From contig JACJKV010000023.1 of NCBI GenBank assembly GCA_016901755.1, positions 1 to 41,259 on the forward strand: a DNA stretch of 41,259 bases, in the 5' to 3' direction. The DNA comes from Thomasclavelia spiroformis. Lineage in GTDB: Bacteria; Bacillota_I; Bacilli_A; Erysipelotrichales; Coprobacillaceae. The translations under genes were made by a program, and so were the position numbers. The notes beneath the pieces were generated by a model. It was not told where the DNA came from. It was given only the letters and a program-made list of their open reading frames with translations, and did no database searches. The first letter of the stretch is position 1. Each line of letters begins with the position of its first letter. Below, piece by piece: positions 8,201 to 16,119 of this stretch.

Positions 8201-8830
8201 TTACTTTTCTTCACCCAATAAGAGATCAGCACGGTAAAAAATATCAAATGCTAAAAAATACTTTTGTTCTAAAGGAATCCATTTGTTTTTAAACATTTCA
8301 AATTGTTTCTGTCCGTTTCGTTCAAGGATCCTTTTTTGCTGTTCAACATCATCAATTTTCATGACTATGCTTAAATCATAATAGTGATGAAAATACGGAT
8401 GCATACTATATGTACCTTCAATAATATTTACAGCATGATAAGGTTTTAAACTGATTTTCTTCTCTAATTCCATTGTCTGACAATTAAATCTTTGGTACCG
8501 TACTTCCTGCTGATGTAACAACGGCTTAATAACTGTATCATAAAATCTCTCATAATCAACGTTGCCCCCAGGACTTTGATACCTTTTTTTAATACGCTGA
8601 TATTTCTGTAAAAAGAAATCATCCATATGAAACAAGGAAGCATTATAATATTCAGCCAGAAAATTTCCTAATGTTGTTTTCCCAGCTCCACAGTTTCCAT
8701 CAATAACAACAATAATATCTTTTTTTTGTGTTAACAGCTCATCTATAGCTGCTGTCACCTTGCTATAGTTTTCATTATGTAACATTTTCTTATTCTCTCT
8801 ATTTTCTTTAATTTGATATCTTTTCATCAT
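8201..8830 (-). CDS. Uridine-kinase-like P-loop kinase
   Basis: A 209-aa P-loop NTPase of the uridine kinase/phosphoribulokinase class. Walker A is VIDGNCGAGKTTLGNFLAEY (about residues 42-61), followed by LFHMDDFFLQ, the acidic motif that binds nucleoside in uridine kinases, and YQSPGGNVDYERFYDTVIKPL, typical of the family. NIIEGTYSMHPYFHHYYDL is the later EG(T/A)Y motif. It probably phosphorylates a nucleoside or other small hydroxyl compound. The ribosome site is weak and a second in-frame ATG lies 15 codons in, so the exact start is uncertain. Transcribed divergently from mgtE. Confidence 0.82.
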   Translation of the reverse strand: MMKRYQIKENRENKKMLHNENYSKVTAAIDELLTQKKDIIVVIDGNCGAGKTTLGNFLAEYYNASLFHMDDFFLQKYQRIKKRYQSPGGNVDYERFYDTVIKPLLHQQEVRYQRFNCQTMELEKKISLKPYHAVNIIEGTYSMHPYFHHYYDLSIVMKIDDVEQQKRILERNGQKQFEMFKNKWIPLEQKYFLAFDIFYRADLLLGEEK

Positions 8831-8859
8831 GTCATCTTCATTAGCTGAAAAGTAATCAT

Positions 8860-8888
8860 ATTTTACAAAATGAGTTTATTTTTTGCAA
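8860..8888 (-). promoter_or_regulatory. Promoter of the uridine-kinase-like gene
   Basis: On the - strand TTGCAA (8883-8888), a 17-base spacer and TAAAAT (8860-8865) form a good sigma-A-type promoter facing left. It overlaps the mgtE promoter region on the other strand. Confidence 0.55.
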
Positions 8889-8897
8889 CATTTCAAC

Positions 8898-8903
8898 TAT
8901 AAT
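8898..8903 (+). promoter_or_regulatory. -10 element of the mgtE leader transcript
   Basis: A perfect TATAAT. The best -35 at 17-base spacing is a weak TTTATT at 8875-8880. Transcription would start near 8910, giving about 28 bases of leader before the upstream ORF at 8939 and about 100 before mgtE. That is too short for an M-box magnesium riboswitch. Confidence 0.5.
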
Positions 8904-8938
8904 TGTGTTGAAATTCTGTTTTGAAAGGATGTGATTGT

Positions 8939-9034
8939 ATGTTTTGTAAAGATAATGATGTTCCTGAGCCGTCTTTGAAAAATACAATTATATCAAGGAG
9001 AGACAGAATATGGACGAAAAAATCGAATATTTAG
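8939..9034 (+). CDS. Upstream ORF / putative Mg2+-responsive leader peptide of mgtE
   Basis: A 31-codon ORF plus stop, not previously named as far as I know. AAAGGA at 8924-8929 lies 9 bases before its ATG, a strong ribosome site. The peptide begins MFCKDNDVPEPSLKN; residues 5-11 (DNDVPEP) combine acidic residues with prolines. The second half is basic (RRDR, KK). The ORF runs through the mgtE ribosome site (AAGGAG, 8995-9000) and overlaps the first 25 bases of mgtE in another frame, stopping at TAG 9032. Acidic/proline-rich nascent chains destabilise ribosomes at low magnesium in E. coli MgtL, which controls mgtA. The same logic would suit a gene placed before a magnesium channel. Coding status and function are inference; the ribosome site, frame and overlap are seen directly. 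Confidence 0.55.
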   Translation: MFCKDNDVPEPSLKNTIISRRDRIWTKKSNI

Positions 9035-10368
9035 AAAAAGAAATTAAAAGTCTTCTAGAAAATAAAAAATATCATGATTTAAGAAAATTACTGGAAGAAG
9101 AAAACGAAGCCGATCTGGCTGAAGTTTTTGAAACGATTAATAATAATGAAAATGTTGTTTTGCTGTTTAGACTGTTACCAAAAGATGAAGCAGCAGAAGT
9201 ATTTGCCTACTTACCTATCGATCAGCAGCAGACTTTGATACAGTCTTTATCCAATACCGAGGTAGGACAAATATTAAATGACCTTAATTCCGATGATGCC
9301 GTTGATATGTTAGAAGAAATGCCGGCTAATGTCGTAAAAAAGATCTTGGCTTTGGCTGATCCACAAACAAGACAGGATATTAATTCATTACTGCAGTATC
9401 CTGAAGATTCAGCTGGCAGCATCATGACTGTGGAATTTATTGATTTACGCTCTTTTATGACCATTAATGATGCCATAGAAAGAATCAGAAAAAAAGGAAT
9501 CGACAGTGAAACCATCAATTACTGCTATGTTACCGATGGACAAAAACATCTATTGGGAGTTATTTCCCTGCGTGAAATCATTTTAGCTAAGCCCGAAGAA
9601 AAAATTGAAGATCTGATGGACGATAACATAATTATAGTAACCACTTTACAAGACCAGGAAGAAGTCGCAAAATTATTCAAGAAATATGACTTTGCTGCAA
9701 TGCCAGTGGTCGATCAGGAAAATCGCCTGGTAGGAATCATTACCGTAGATGATGTAATGGATATCCTGGAAGAAGAAGTGACTGAAGATATTGAAAAAAT
9801 GGCTGCTATCACACCTAACGATCAGCCATATATGAAAACCAGTGTCCTGGAAACCTATAAAAAACGTATTCCTTGGCTGTTATTGCTGATGATTTCGGCT
9901 TCAATCACTGGAAAAATAATTCAGGGTTTTGAAACCGCCTTAGCCTCTTGCGTAGTACTAACTGCCTTTATCCCTATGCTGATGGATACAGGTGGAAACT
10001 GTGGTTCACAGGCTTCGGTTTCAGTCATTCGTGCTTTATCTTTGGACGAATTAGATTTTCACGAATTGCCTTTGGTCATCTGGAAAGAATTCAGAGTATC
10101 TTTCCTGATAGGTCTTACCTTAGCTCTCTGCAACTTTTTAAAAGTGATTGTCGTTGATCGTGTCAGTATTACAATAGCTTTTGTGGTATGTTTCACTTTA
10201 TTTCTGACTGTCATCACTGCTAAACTGGTTGGCTGTGTTTTGCCAGTTATCGCTTCCAAACTGGGATTCGATCCCGCTGTGATGGCCAGTCCCTTTATCA
10301 CAACAATAGTAGATGCCTTATCTTTACTGTTGTTTTTCAATATTGCTGCGGTATTTTTAGGTATTTAA
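9010..10368 (+). CDS. mgtE: Magnesium transporter MgtE
   Basis: Mg2+-selective channel of the cytoplasmic membrane, 452 aa, the usual MgtE length. The N-terminal helical superfamily domain covers residues 1-130 (LLRLLPKDEAAEVFAYL-type repeats: RLLPKDEAAEVFAYLP), followed by a CBS-domain pair (about 135-255, containing SAGSIMTVEF and DFAAMPVVDQENRLVGIITV) that senses magnesium, a linking helix, and five membrane segments. MLMDTGGNCGSQAS near residues 322-335 is the pore signature (usually GGNAGSQ). AAGGAG lies 9 bases before the ATG. No M-box is visible; regulation may instead run through the overlapping upstream ORF. Confidence 0.96.
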   Translation: MDEKIEYLEKEIKSLLENKKYHDLRKLLEEENEADLAEVFETINNNENVVLLFRLLPKDEAAEVFAYLPIDQQQTLIQSLSNTEVGQILNDLNSDDAVDMLEEMPANVVKKILALADPQTRQDINSLLQYPEDSAGSIMTVEFIDLRSFMTINDAIERIRKKGIDSETINYCYVTDGQKHLLGVISLREIILAKPEEKIEDLMDDNIIIVTTLQDQEEVAKLFKKYDFAAMPVVDQENRLVGIITVDDVMDILEEEVTEDIEKMAAITPNDQPYMKTSVLETYKKRIPWLLLLMISASITGKIIQGFETALASCVVLTAFIPMLMDTGGNCGSQASVSVIRALSLDELDFHELPLVIWKEFRVSFLIGLTLALCNFLKVIVVDRVSITIAFVVCFTLFLTVITAKLVGCVLPVIASKLGFDPAVMASPFITTIVDALSLLLFFNIAAVFLGI

Positions 10369-10385
10369 TAAAGGAGATAAAACCA

Positions 10386-10610
10386 ATGTCATATCATTTT
10401 ATACACGATGAAATAAAAATAGATTTTACCTTACCTGAAGGAATCCAACAGATCATCACTATTGTTGAAAAATTGGATTTGCTGGGTGACAGTGAATATC
10501 TTAACTATGCTTCTACCTTAAAAACAGCTATTGCCTACTATGCTGAAAAAGGTGAATTAACAAAAAAACAGCAGGAGCTCCTCAATCAAAGATACCCTGC
10601 TATCATATAG
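10386..10610 (+). CDS. 74-aa protein of unknown function
   Basis: I do not recognise this protein. AAAGGAG stands at proper spacing before ATG 10386, 17 bases after the mgtE stop, so the two genes are very probably co-transcribed. The sequence is soluble-looking, mixed alpha/beta, acidic in the first half (HDEIKIDFTLPEGIQQIITI) and ends with a lysine/glutamine-rich helix (KKQQELLNQRYP). There is no signal peptide or membrane segment. It ends in TAG and is followed at once by a terminator. Confidence 0.75.
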   Translation: MSYHFIHDEIKIDFTLPEGIQQIITIVEKLDLLGDSEYLNYASTLKTAIAYYAEKGELTKKQQELLNQRYPAII

Positions 10611-10611
10611 G

Positions 10612-10643
10612 AAATCCAAAAGTGTATTACTTTTGGATTTTTT
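10612..10643. terminator. Bidirectional terminator
   Basis: AAATCCAAAAGT (10612-10623) pairs perfectly with ACTTTTGGATTT (10629-10640) around GTATT, with T runs on both strands. It ends the mgtE operon on + and overlaps the stop of the HAD gene on -. Confidence 0.85.
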
Positions 10644-11418
10644 CAAACCATCCCATGTTCTGACAGATTCGATATATACCATCGTCAACATTACTGCTGG
10701 TGACATACGTTGCCCGATCTTTCAAAGCCTGACAGGCATTTCCCATTGCCACACATGTCCATTGATTTTTATCAAACATATCCAGATCATTATAATCATC
10801 ACCAAAAACAACAACTTGTGATAAAGGTGCCTGAAGCCATGACATCATTTTAATAATACCCCCCTTTTTGTTATCAGGCTGAAACATAAGATACTCTTTT
10901 TCAAAACGTAATGATCCCAGCAATGATAATGTTTTAAACTCTTTTTCTTTATATTCATCAATTGCCAGATAGATTTTATAAAAATGTTCGACCTGATGAA
11001 AATCAAAATTCCGATCAAAAATATAACGTGTAGGTTCTTTACGAAAACCAACCTGACTGATAAATAAATCATCCTCGCTATAAACCTCAATCGAATCATT
11101 CAAAGCAATAAGATAACCAATATTTTTCTTTTTGGCCTCATCCAGGATAGCTAAGGCTTTTTCTTTAGCTAAAGGCTCATTTTCTTTGAAAACACCATCT
11201 ATGACAATACCATTGCCACCATTACATACCATATGATCAAAATGTAAAGCTATTCTTGTTTTTTCAGCCTTATAATGAGCTCTTCCTGTATTTAAACAGA
11301 CAAAATGTCCAGCTGCTTTCAGTTTTTCAATAGCTTTTTGAGCCGAAGGAACAATCTGATGTGTTCTTAAATCAGTCAGCGTTCCATCAATATCGAAGAA
11401 AAAATATTTTTTTGTCAT
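10627..11418 (-). CDS. HAD superfamily (Cof-type) phosphatase
   Basis: A 263-aa HAD hydrolase of the Cof/IIB cap class, acting on sugar phosphates or other small phosphates in the cytoplasm. Motif I is FFFDIDGTLTDL (nucleophile and acid Asp residues), motif II is CLNTGRAH, and motif IV is VVFGDDYNDLDMF. It starts one base after the stop of the Gfo/Idh/MocA gene at 11420, so it belongs to that operon as its last member. The substrate may be linked to the sugar derivative handled by the dehydrogenases, but this is inference. Three other Cof-type proteins lie in the window. Confidence 0.9.
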   Translation of the reverse strand: MTKKYFFFDIDGTLTDLRTHQIVPSAQKAIEKLKAAGHFVCLNTGRAHYKAEKTRIALHFDHMVCNGGNGIVIDGVFKENEPLAKEKALAILDEAKKKNIGYLIALNDSIEVYSEDDLFISQVGFRKEPTRYIFDRNFDFHQVEHFYKIYLAIDEYKEKEFKTLSLLGSLRFEKEYLMFQPDNKKGGIIKMMSWLQAPLSQVVVFGDDYNDLDMFDKNQWTCVAMGNACQALKDRATYVTSSNVDDGIYRICQNMGWFEKIQK

Positions 11419-11419
11419 A

Positions 11420-12451
11420 TTATTTGAGATCCTGTACCCCTCTTTCCAGTATTTTCATTTGCAGTAATGTCTGCCAAGGCTGAATAATTGCTGGCTTTCC
11501 ATTCACAATACAATCATAAATACCATCATATACCTTAGCATAATCACCATCTACACTAGGTACCTTTTCTTCATGATATTGACCCTGATCATCATAATAA
11601 ATGAGAGTTCCAAAATGCTGAGGAAGATCCTTTCCAAAATCCTGATGATCTGGCATATAGAACATCTTAAGATGCTCTTCCTGGCGATCCTTATCATATT
11701 TTTCAAACATTCCTTTTTTACCGTAAATAACAAAAGATGGTCTTGATTTAACGCGGAAGTAAGATGATTTAACTGATACTTTCAAAGTTCCATAATACAG
11801 ATCCAGATCAAAATAATCGTTCATGCGTCCACTTCCCAAAAGCTGCCTGACATCATAATGAATACGATCTGGTTTACCAAAATAAGAAATAACCTGATCT
11901 AAAGTGTGACAGCCATGACCATATAAATAAGACATTGCAGGCGAAAATTCATGAATACTTTCTGGAATTTCTGGACGATAATAGTCAAAATGCATTTCCA
12001 GTTCCAGCAATTCTCCTAATTTCCCAGATTCTATGACTTTTTGTACCGTCAAAAAATCACTATCGTAACGACGATTCTGATAAGCTGAACAGTACAGTCC
12101 CTTCTCCTTAGCTAAATCAAATATTTCTTTTGCCTGCTGATAAGTTTCCATAAACGGTTTTTCACATAAACAATGTTTCCCAGCTTCTAAAATCATCTTG
12201 GTATAATAATAATGATACTGATGTGCCGTACAGACGACTACCATATCAATTTCATCATCTTTGATGACATCATCGATATTTTCTGTATAAGTAATGCCAT
12301 CAATCTTTTTCCAGATATCATGGTGGATACGGGGATTATAAATTGTTTTCACTATAAACTGATCTGGTCTTTTTAAGACAAAAGGCAAATGGTAGCGATT
12401 GGTACTTTTTCCATTGCCAATAAAACCTAATACTAATTTTTTATTTATCAT
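11420..12451 (-). CDS. Gfo/Idh/MocA family oxidoreductase (IolW-like)
   Basis: NAD(P)-dependent sugar or inositol dehydrogenase-type protein, about 343 aa. N-terminal Rossmann fold with LVLGFIGNGKSTNRYHLPFV, the family CEKPFMETYQQA motif near residue 95 (catalytic Lys of EKP), and a C-terminal domain with YGHGCHTLDQVISYFGKPD, where the family's catalytic Asp/His region lies. The pattern is closest to the YvaA/IolW (scyllo-inositol) type. A TTG at 12457 has better spacing to the AAAGGA ribosome site than ATG 12451, so the true start may be 12457. The start overlaps the last codons of the preceding gene. Confidence 0.88.
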   Translation of the reverse strand: MINKKLVLGFIGNGKSTNRYHLPFVLKRPDQFIVKTIYNPRIHHDIWKKIDGITYTENIDDVIKDDEIDMVVVCTAHQYHYYYTKMILEAGKHCLCEKPFMETYQQAKEIFDLAKEKGLYCSAYQNRRYDSDFLTVQKVIESGKLGELLELEMHFDYYRPEIPESIHEFSPAMSYLYGHGCHTLDQVISYFGKPDRIHYDVRQLLGSGRMNDYFDLDLYYGTLKVSVKSSYFRVKSRPSFVIYGKKGMFEKYDKDRQEEHLKMFYMPDHQDFGKDLPQHFGTLIYYDDQGQYHEEKVPSVDGDYAKVYDGIYDCIVNGKPAIIQPWQTLLQMKILERGVQDLK

Positions 12452-13418
12452 TATCAAATACGATCCTTTCCTGTTTTCTGCTTTTTTCCATCAGTTGTGC
12501 TATCTGTAATGAAAGCTGCAGCATTTTTTGCTGCTGATGATAGTCTTTTTCTTTTATCATTCTGATAAATGCTGTAAATTCATAATATAATCGATGTTCT
12601 AAATCAAAGGTCCTGGTTTCACTTTTTCCATTATTATAATAAATAGTATATTCTGTCATCTGACTCAATGGTGCATATACGATCAGCGAAGCTAAATCAC
12701 CCTGAATCGAGTTCATCAAAGGAGCTTTACAGTCTTTGGCCCCTATCGTAACCGCTTTAAAAGTTGGATAATCACATGTCAGTATGCCACTGGTATCAAT
12801 CTGTTTTTCAACATTAGCCATATACAATGACTGCTGTGGCATACCAAAAAGACCAATAAGAGCATGAATATTATAAACATTCAGATCCATCAAAGCACCA
12901 CCAGCCTTGTGATAGTCAAAAACTGGTAAAATTTTGCCATTTTTAAATGCGTCATATCGTGAAGAATATTGCGAATAATTAAAATTAACAATTTTGATTT
13001 GTCCTAATTTACTGATATCCTGTTTCAATGCCTGATAAGAAGGCAGGTAATGAATATTCATAGCTTCAAAAATCATTAAATCATTTTCCTTAGCTATTTC
13101 TATTAATGCTTCCAGTTCTTTAACATTGGCAGTAACAGGTTTTTCTATAATAACATGTTTTTTTGCCAGTAAAGCTTTTTTACAGAACGAATAGTGTAAA
13201 TGATTAGGCAATGCACAATAAATAGTATCAATGTCACTCTTCAGCATTTCATCATAATCATCAAAAACACCATGCAAATGATATTTTTCCACAAGTGCCT
13301 GGGCTTTCTTTATTGAGCGAACAGTAGAAAGTAAATAAGTTTCTTCGATTTCTAATTTATCATAAGTATTCATCAGATCCTGAACGATCATACCTGTTCC
13401 TAATATTCCTAATTTCAT
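12441..13418 (-). CDS. Gfo/Idh/MocA family oxidoreductase
   Basis: A 325-aa member of the same family but clearly diverged from its neighbours. The Rossmann motif is MKLGILGTGMIVQDL, the EKP motif appears as HVIIEKPVTAN, and GGALMDLNVYNIHALIGLFG is the C-terminal domain signature. It probably oxidises or reduces a sugar derivative with NAD(P). It overlaps the upstream gene by the four-base ATGA and the downstream gene by several codons, so the three dehydrogenases are translationally coupled. No substrate can be assigned. Confidence 0.88.
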   Translation of the reverse strand: MKLGILGTGMIVQDLMNTYDKLEIEETYLLSTVRSIKKAQALVEKYHLHGVFDDYDEMLKSDIDTIYCALPNHLHYSFCKKALLAKKHVIIEKPVTANVKELEALIEIAKENDLMIFEAMNIHYLPSYQALKQDISKLGQIKIVNFNYSQYSSRYDAFKNGKILPVFDYHKAGGALMDLNVYNIHALIGLFGMPQQSLYMANVEKQIDTSGILTCDYPTFKAVTIGAKDCKAPLMNSIQGDLASLIVYAPLSQMTEYTIYYNNGKSETRTFDLEHRLYYEFTAFIRMIKEKDYHQQQKMLQLSLQIAQLMEKSRKQERIVFDNDK

Positions 13419-14359
13419 TTTGTTCCAACCTCTCTTATTTTTTCAATAATCTGCTGCAAATACATCGAATCATCCAGGGAGTGCAGACTGTTTTCATGCT
13501 TTTTGTTTTTGACATCATCAATAAGCGCCTGTATCTCCATGGTCATATCATCGCCAATGATAGGGAAAGATCTCTCGATTTTACCAAGTGAAGTTTCGAT
13601 CGTATACTCACTGATACGATTATAAACCGGAATAAATATTTTCCCTTTACTACCTGTAATTACAGCAAATCGCTCTTTATTATAATTAATGGCACCTTCG
13701 CCTAAACCAATAATTCCATTTTTAAAATAAAGTTTAGCTTTAAACTGCATTTCGATCTGATCCTGCCTTTGAATATCAGCTTCAATATGATCAACCTCAC
13801 TACTAGCAAGATCTAATATAAAACCTATAATATAGCTGCCTACATCATTTAATGCTCCACCTTGTATCGGATCAAAAAGATAAGTATCTTTTCTGCCCTG
13901 TGTCGCATCAAAACAAAAATTAGTTTCGATAGTTTTAATTTCTCCAATCAAGGCCAGATCTTTTTTTAATGCCTGCATACCAGTATTAAATTTTGTTTTA
14001 AAAGCTTCCAGACAATAACCCTGATACTGCCAGGTAGCAGTTTTTATTTCAGCGATATCCTCACTATTCAAGGCAATTGGTTTTTCACACAAAACGGCTT
14101 TATGATGATAAATGGCTTTCATGATCCATGCTTTATGATATTTATGTGGTAATGCAATATAAACAGCATCAACTTCCTCATCATCCAGCAGTCTTTCATA
14201 ATCTTTGTAAACTTTAACCTGCGGATGAGATTTTAAATAATCATCTTCTGCTTTCAGACTATAAGATGCAATTGCATAAACATTTCCTTCAGGGCAAAAT
14301 TCAATACTTTTTACAAATTTTCGGGCAATATTGCCAAAACCAATGACTCCAAATTTCAT
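13415..14359 (-). CDS. Gfo/Idh/MocA family oxidoreductase
   Basis: First of three tandem dehydrogenases, 314 aa from the chosen start. MKFGVIGFGNIARKFVKSIE is the nucleotide-binding loop, AVLCEKPIALNSED contains EKP, and DPIQGGALNDVGSYIIGFIL is the family's C-terminal signature. An upstream in-frame ATG at 14398 exists, but AAAGGA lies 9 bases before ATG 14359 and the extra 13 residues precede the conserved fold start, so 14359 is preferred. Divergent from the HAD gene at 14451. Confidence 0.88.
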   Translation of the reverse strand: MKFGVIGFGNIARKFVKSIEFCPEGNVYAIASYSLKAEDDYLKSHPQVKVYKDYERLLDDEEVDAVYIALPHKYHKAWIMKAIYHHKAVLCEKPIALNSEDIAEIKTATWQYQGYCLEAFKTKFNTGMQALKKDLALIGEIKTIETNFCFDATQGRKDTYLFDPIQGGALNDVGSYIIGFILDLASSEVDHIEADIQRQDQIEMQFKAKLYFKNGIIGLGEGAINYNKERFAVITGSKGKIFIPVYNRISEYTIETSLGKIERSFPIIGDDMTMEIQALIDDVKNKKHENSLHSLDDSMYLQQIIEKIREVGTK

Positions 14360-14420
14360 ATTAATATTCCTTTCTTTAACGTAGATCGATCCCTTCATCG
14401 TTTTCTTTCTTGCCTTATTC

Positions 14421-14429
14421 TGTTATACT
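14421..14429 (+). promoter_or_regulatory. Extended -10 promoter of the HAD gene
   Basis: TGTTATACT is an extended -10 (TATACT at 14424-14429) just before AAAGGAG and ATG 14451. The opposite strand here reads TATAAC, so the divergent dehydrogenase operon might use an overlapping element. Confidence 0.45.
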
Positions 14430-14450
14430 TACAAAAAGGAGAACTTTAAA

Positions 14451-15311
14451 ATGTTAGATATTCAATTAATACTTGTCGATATTGATGGTACACTTTTAAA
14501 TGATGAAGAAACAGTCAGCCAACATACTATCGATACCATTGCCAAATTAAAAGCAAATCATATCATGTTTGGTATCGCTACTGGAAGAACTCCTTATGCT
14601 GTCAAAAAACTAATCAAAGACTGGCATATCGAACCTTATGTAGACATGATCATGGGGTTTAATGGCGCAAGCTGTCTGGATATGAAAACCAATCAGTCTA
14701 ACAGCTGTTATCCACTTCCAGGAAACTTAATTTCAAAAATATTAGATGATTTTCAGCAGTTTTCGTTTAATGCCGGAATTTATGATAGTGAAACATTTCA
14801 TGTTCTAAAAAAAGATGAGTATGCCATCAGCATTGCCAATAAAAACAAACTAAAACTTATCGTTGATGATTTATCACAATATCATCAGCAAAACATTGAA
14901 AAAATGCTGCTGATAGCCAATCCAGAAGAAATTGACAAAATGAATGAACATTATCAGCTATCTGGTGATAAAAAATATAAAGCAGTTCGCTCAACGCCAA
15001 TCTTACTGGAATTTTTAAATCCTGAACTATCAAAATCTAAAGGCATCATGCATATCTGTCAGAAATATCATTTAAAAGCTGATCAGGTCTTAACCTTTGG
15101 CGATGAACTGAATGATTATGAAATGATTAGAGACTTTGTCGGTGTCGCCATGGCAAATGCTAATCCAGCTATTAAAAAAATTGCACGCTACATAACCAAA
15201 TCCAATAACGAAGATGGTATTGCCTGCTTTATTAATCAGTATATTATTCCTTATACATCTTCATTTTCCAAGAGAATATCGATTGCCTCATGTACACTAT
15301 CAACAACATGA
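14451..15311 (+). CDS. HAD superfamily (Cof-type) phosphatase
   Basis: A 286-aa Cof-type hydrolase: motif I LILVDIDGTLLNDEE, motif II FGIATGRTPYAV, cap domain, lysine-containing motif (KSKGIMHICQKY) and motif IV LTFGDELNDYEMI with GVAMANANPAIKKIARYIT. It probably dephosphorylates sugar phosphates or cofactors in the cytoplasm. AAAGGAG precedes the ATG. The last 20 or so residues (after INQYIIPY) extend beyond the usual family end and are encoded opposite the 3' end of the convergent HAD gene, a 61-base overlap. Confidence 0.9.
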   Translation: MLDIQLILVDIDGTLLNDEETVSQHTIDTIAKLKANHIMFGIATGRTPYAVKKLIKDWHIEPYVDMIMGFNGASCLDMKTNQSNSCYPLPGNLISKILDDFQQFSFNAGIYDSETFHVLKKDEYAISIANKNKLKLIVDDLSQYHQQNIEKMLLIANPEEIDKMNEHYQLSGDKKYKAVRSTPILLEFLNPELSKSKGIMHICQKYHLKADQVLTFGDELNDYEMIRDFVGVAMANANPAIKKIARYITKSNNEDGIACFINQYIIPYTSSFSKRISIASCTLSTT

Positions 15312-15997
15312 TCAGCTGTCTTTTTAACAATAGCTGGTGATGAATGAAAGGTAAAAGCCTGATCTACAGTTTCCAGCATCGGAATATCATTATATGAATC
15401 TCCGATTCCAGCAATATTGGAAATAGAAAAGGCTTTTTTTATGATTTCAATTCCACTTCCTTTAGAGCAGCCTTTTTTAGTGACATCAATAAACTCCTTA
15501 TTCTGATGGGCTGACAGTTTTGGAAACAGTATTTCTATCTGACTGCTGATCATACTCGCATTTTCTTCACTATTGGCATACATTGAAAAGCCATAAATAT
15601 CGCCATCAACTTCATCTAAAGTCAAAATATGCTTCATGACCATACCAGGAATATCTTTTTTTTCAAAAGTATAAATCTTATAGTTAGCCTGAATATAAAT
15701 AGGATAATCATTTCCATACTGTTGAAAAAAACGATACATCAGATCTTGAGATACTGTCTGTTTGTCAATAACCTGATAATTTTTATCCAATATCAAAGCC
15801 CCTGAGCATAAAATATAAAAATCAATGGCAATTTGACCATCACATAATTCTTCCATTCCCTGTAAGGGTCTGCCACTGCATAAACCAAATAAATGACCTT
15901 TTTGCTGAAAATCTCTGATTTTAATTAAATCATCATCTCGGAATTTCCCATCAAACATTAAAGTACCATCAAAATCACTTGCTAAGACCTTTTTCAT
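15251..15997 (-). CDS. HAD superfamily (Cof-type) phosphatase
   Basis: A 248-aa HAD hydrolase. Motif I VLASDFDGTLMFDG, motif II LFGLCSGRPLQG, motif III lysine in KKGCSKGSGIEI, and motif IV IAGIGDSYNDIPML are all intact. It probably acts on a small phosphorylated metabolite. A purine-rich site (GGAGGGAG) lies before the ATG. It converges on and overlaps the HAD gene from 14451 with no terminator between them, so the two transcripts would be complementary at their 3' ends. Confidence 0.9.
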   Translation of the reverse strand: MKKVLASDFDGTLMFDGKFRDDDLIKIRDFQQKGHLFGLCSGRPLQGMEELCDGQIAIDFYILCSGALILDKNYQVIDKQTVSQDLMYRFFQQYGNDYPIYIQANYKIYTFEKKDIPGMVMKHILTLDEVDGDIYGFSMYANSEENASMISSQIEILFPKLSAHQNKEFIDVTKKGCSKGSGIEIIKKAFSISNIAGIGDSYNDIPMLETVDQAFTFHSSPAIVKKTADHVVDSVHEAIDILLENEDV

Positions 15998-16119
15998 AAT
16001 CTCCCTCCTATAAAATATATTGTACCTGAAAACCTAAATAAAAAAAGGTTATTTTTATTTTTTGAAAAGAGACAGAATAAGATAATAAATAAATGTCTAT
16101 ACTTTAAATGGTGATTATC

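Noticed and set aside
8831-9009. M-box magnesium riboswitch before mgtE
   Set aside because: The leader from the predicted start site to mgtE is only about 100 bases and shows no multi-stem M-box pattern; most of it is the upstream ORF.
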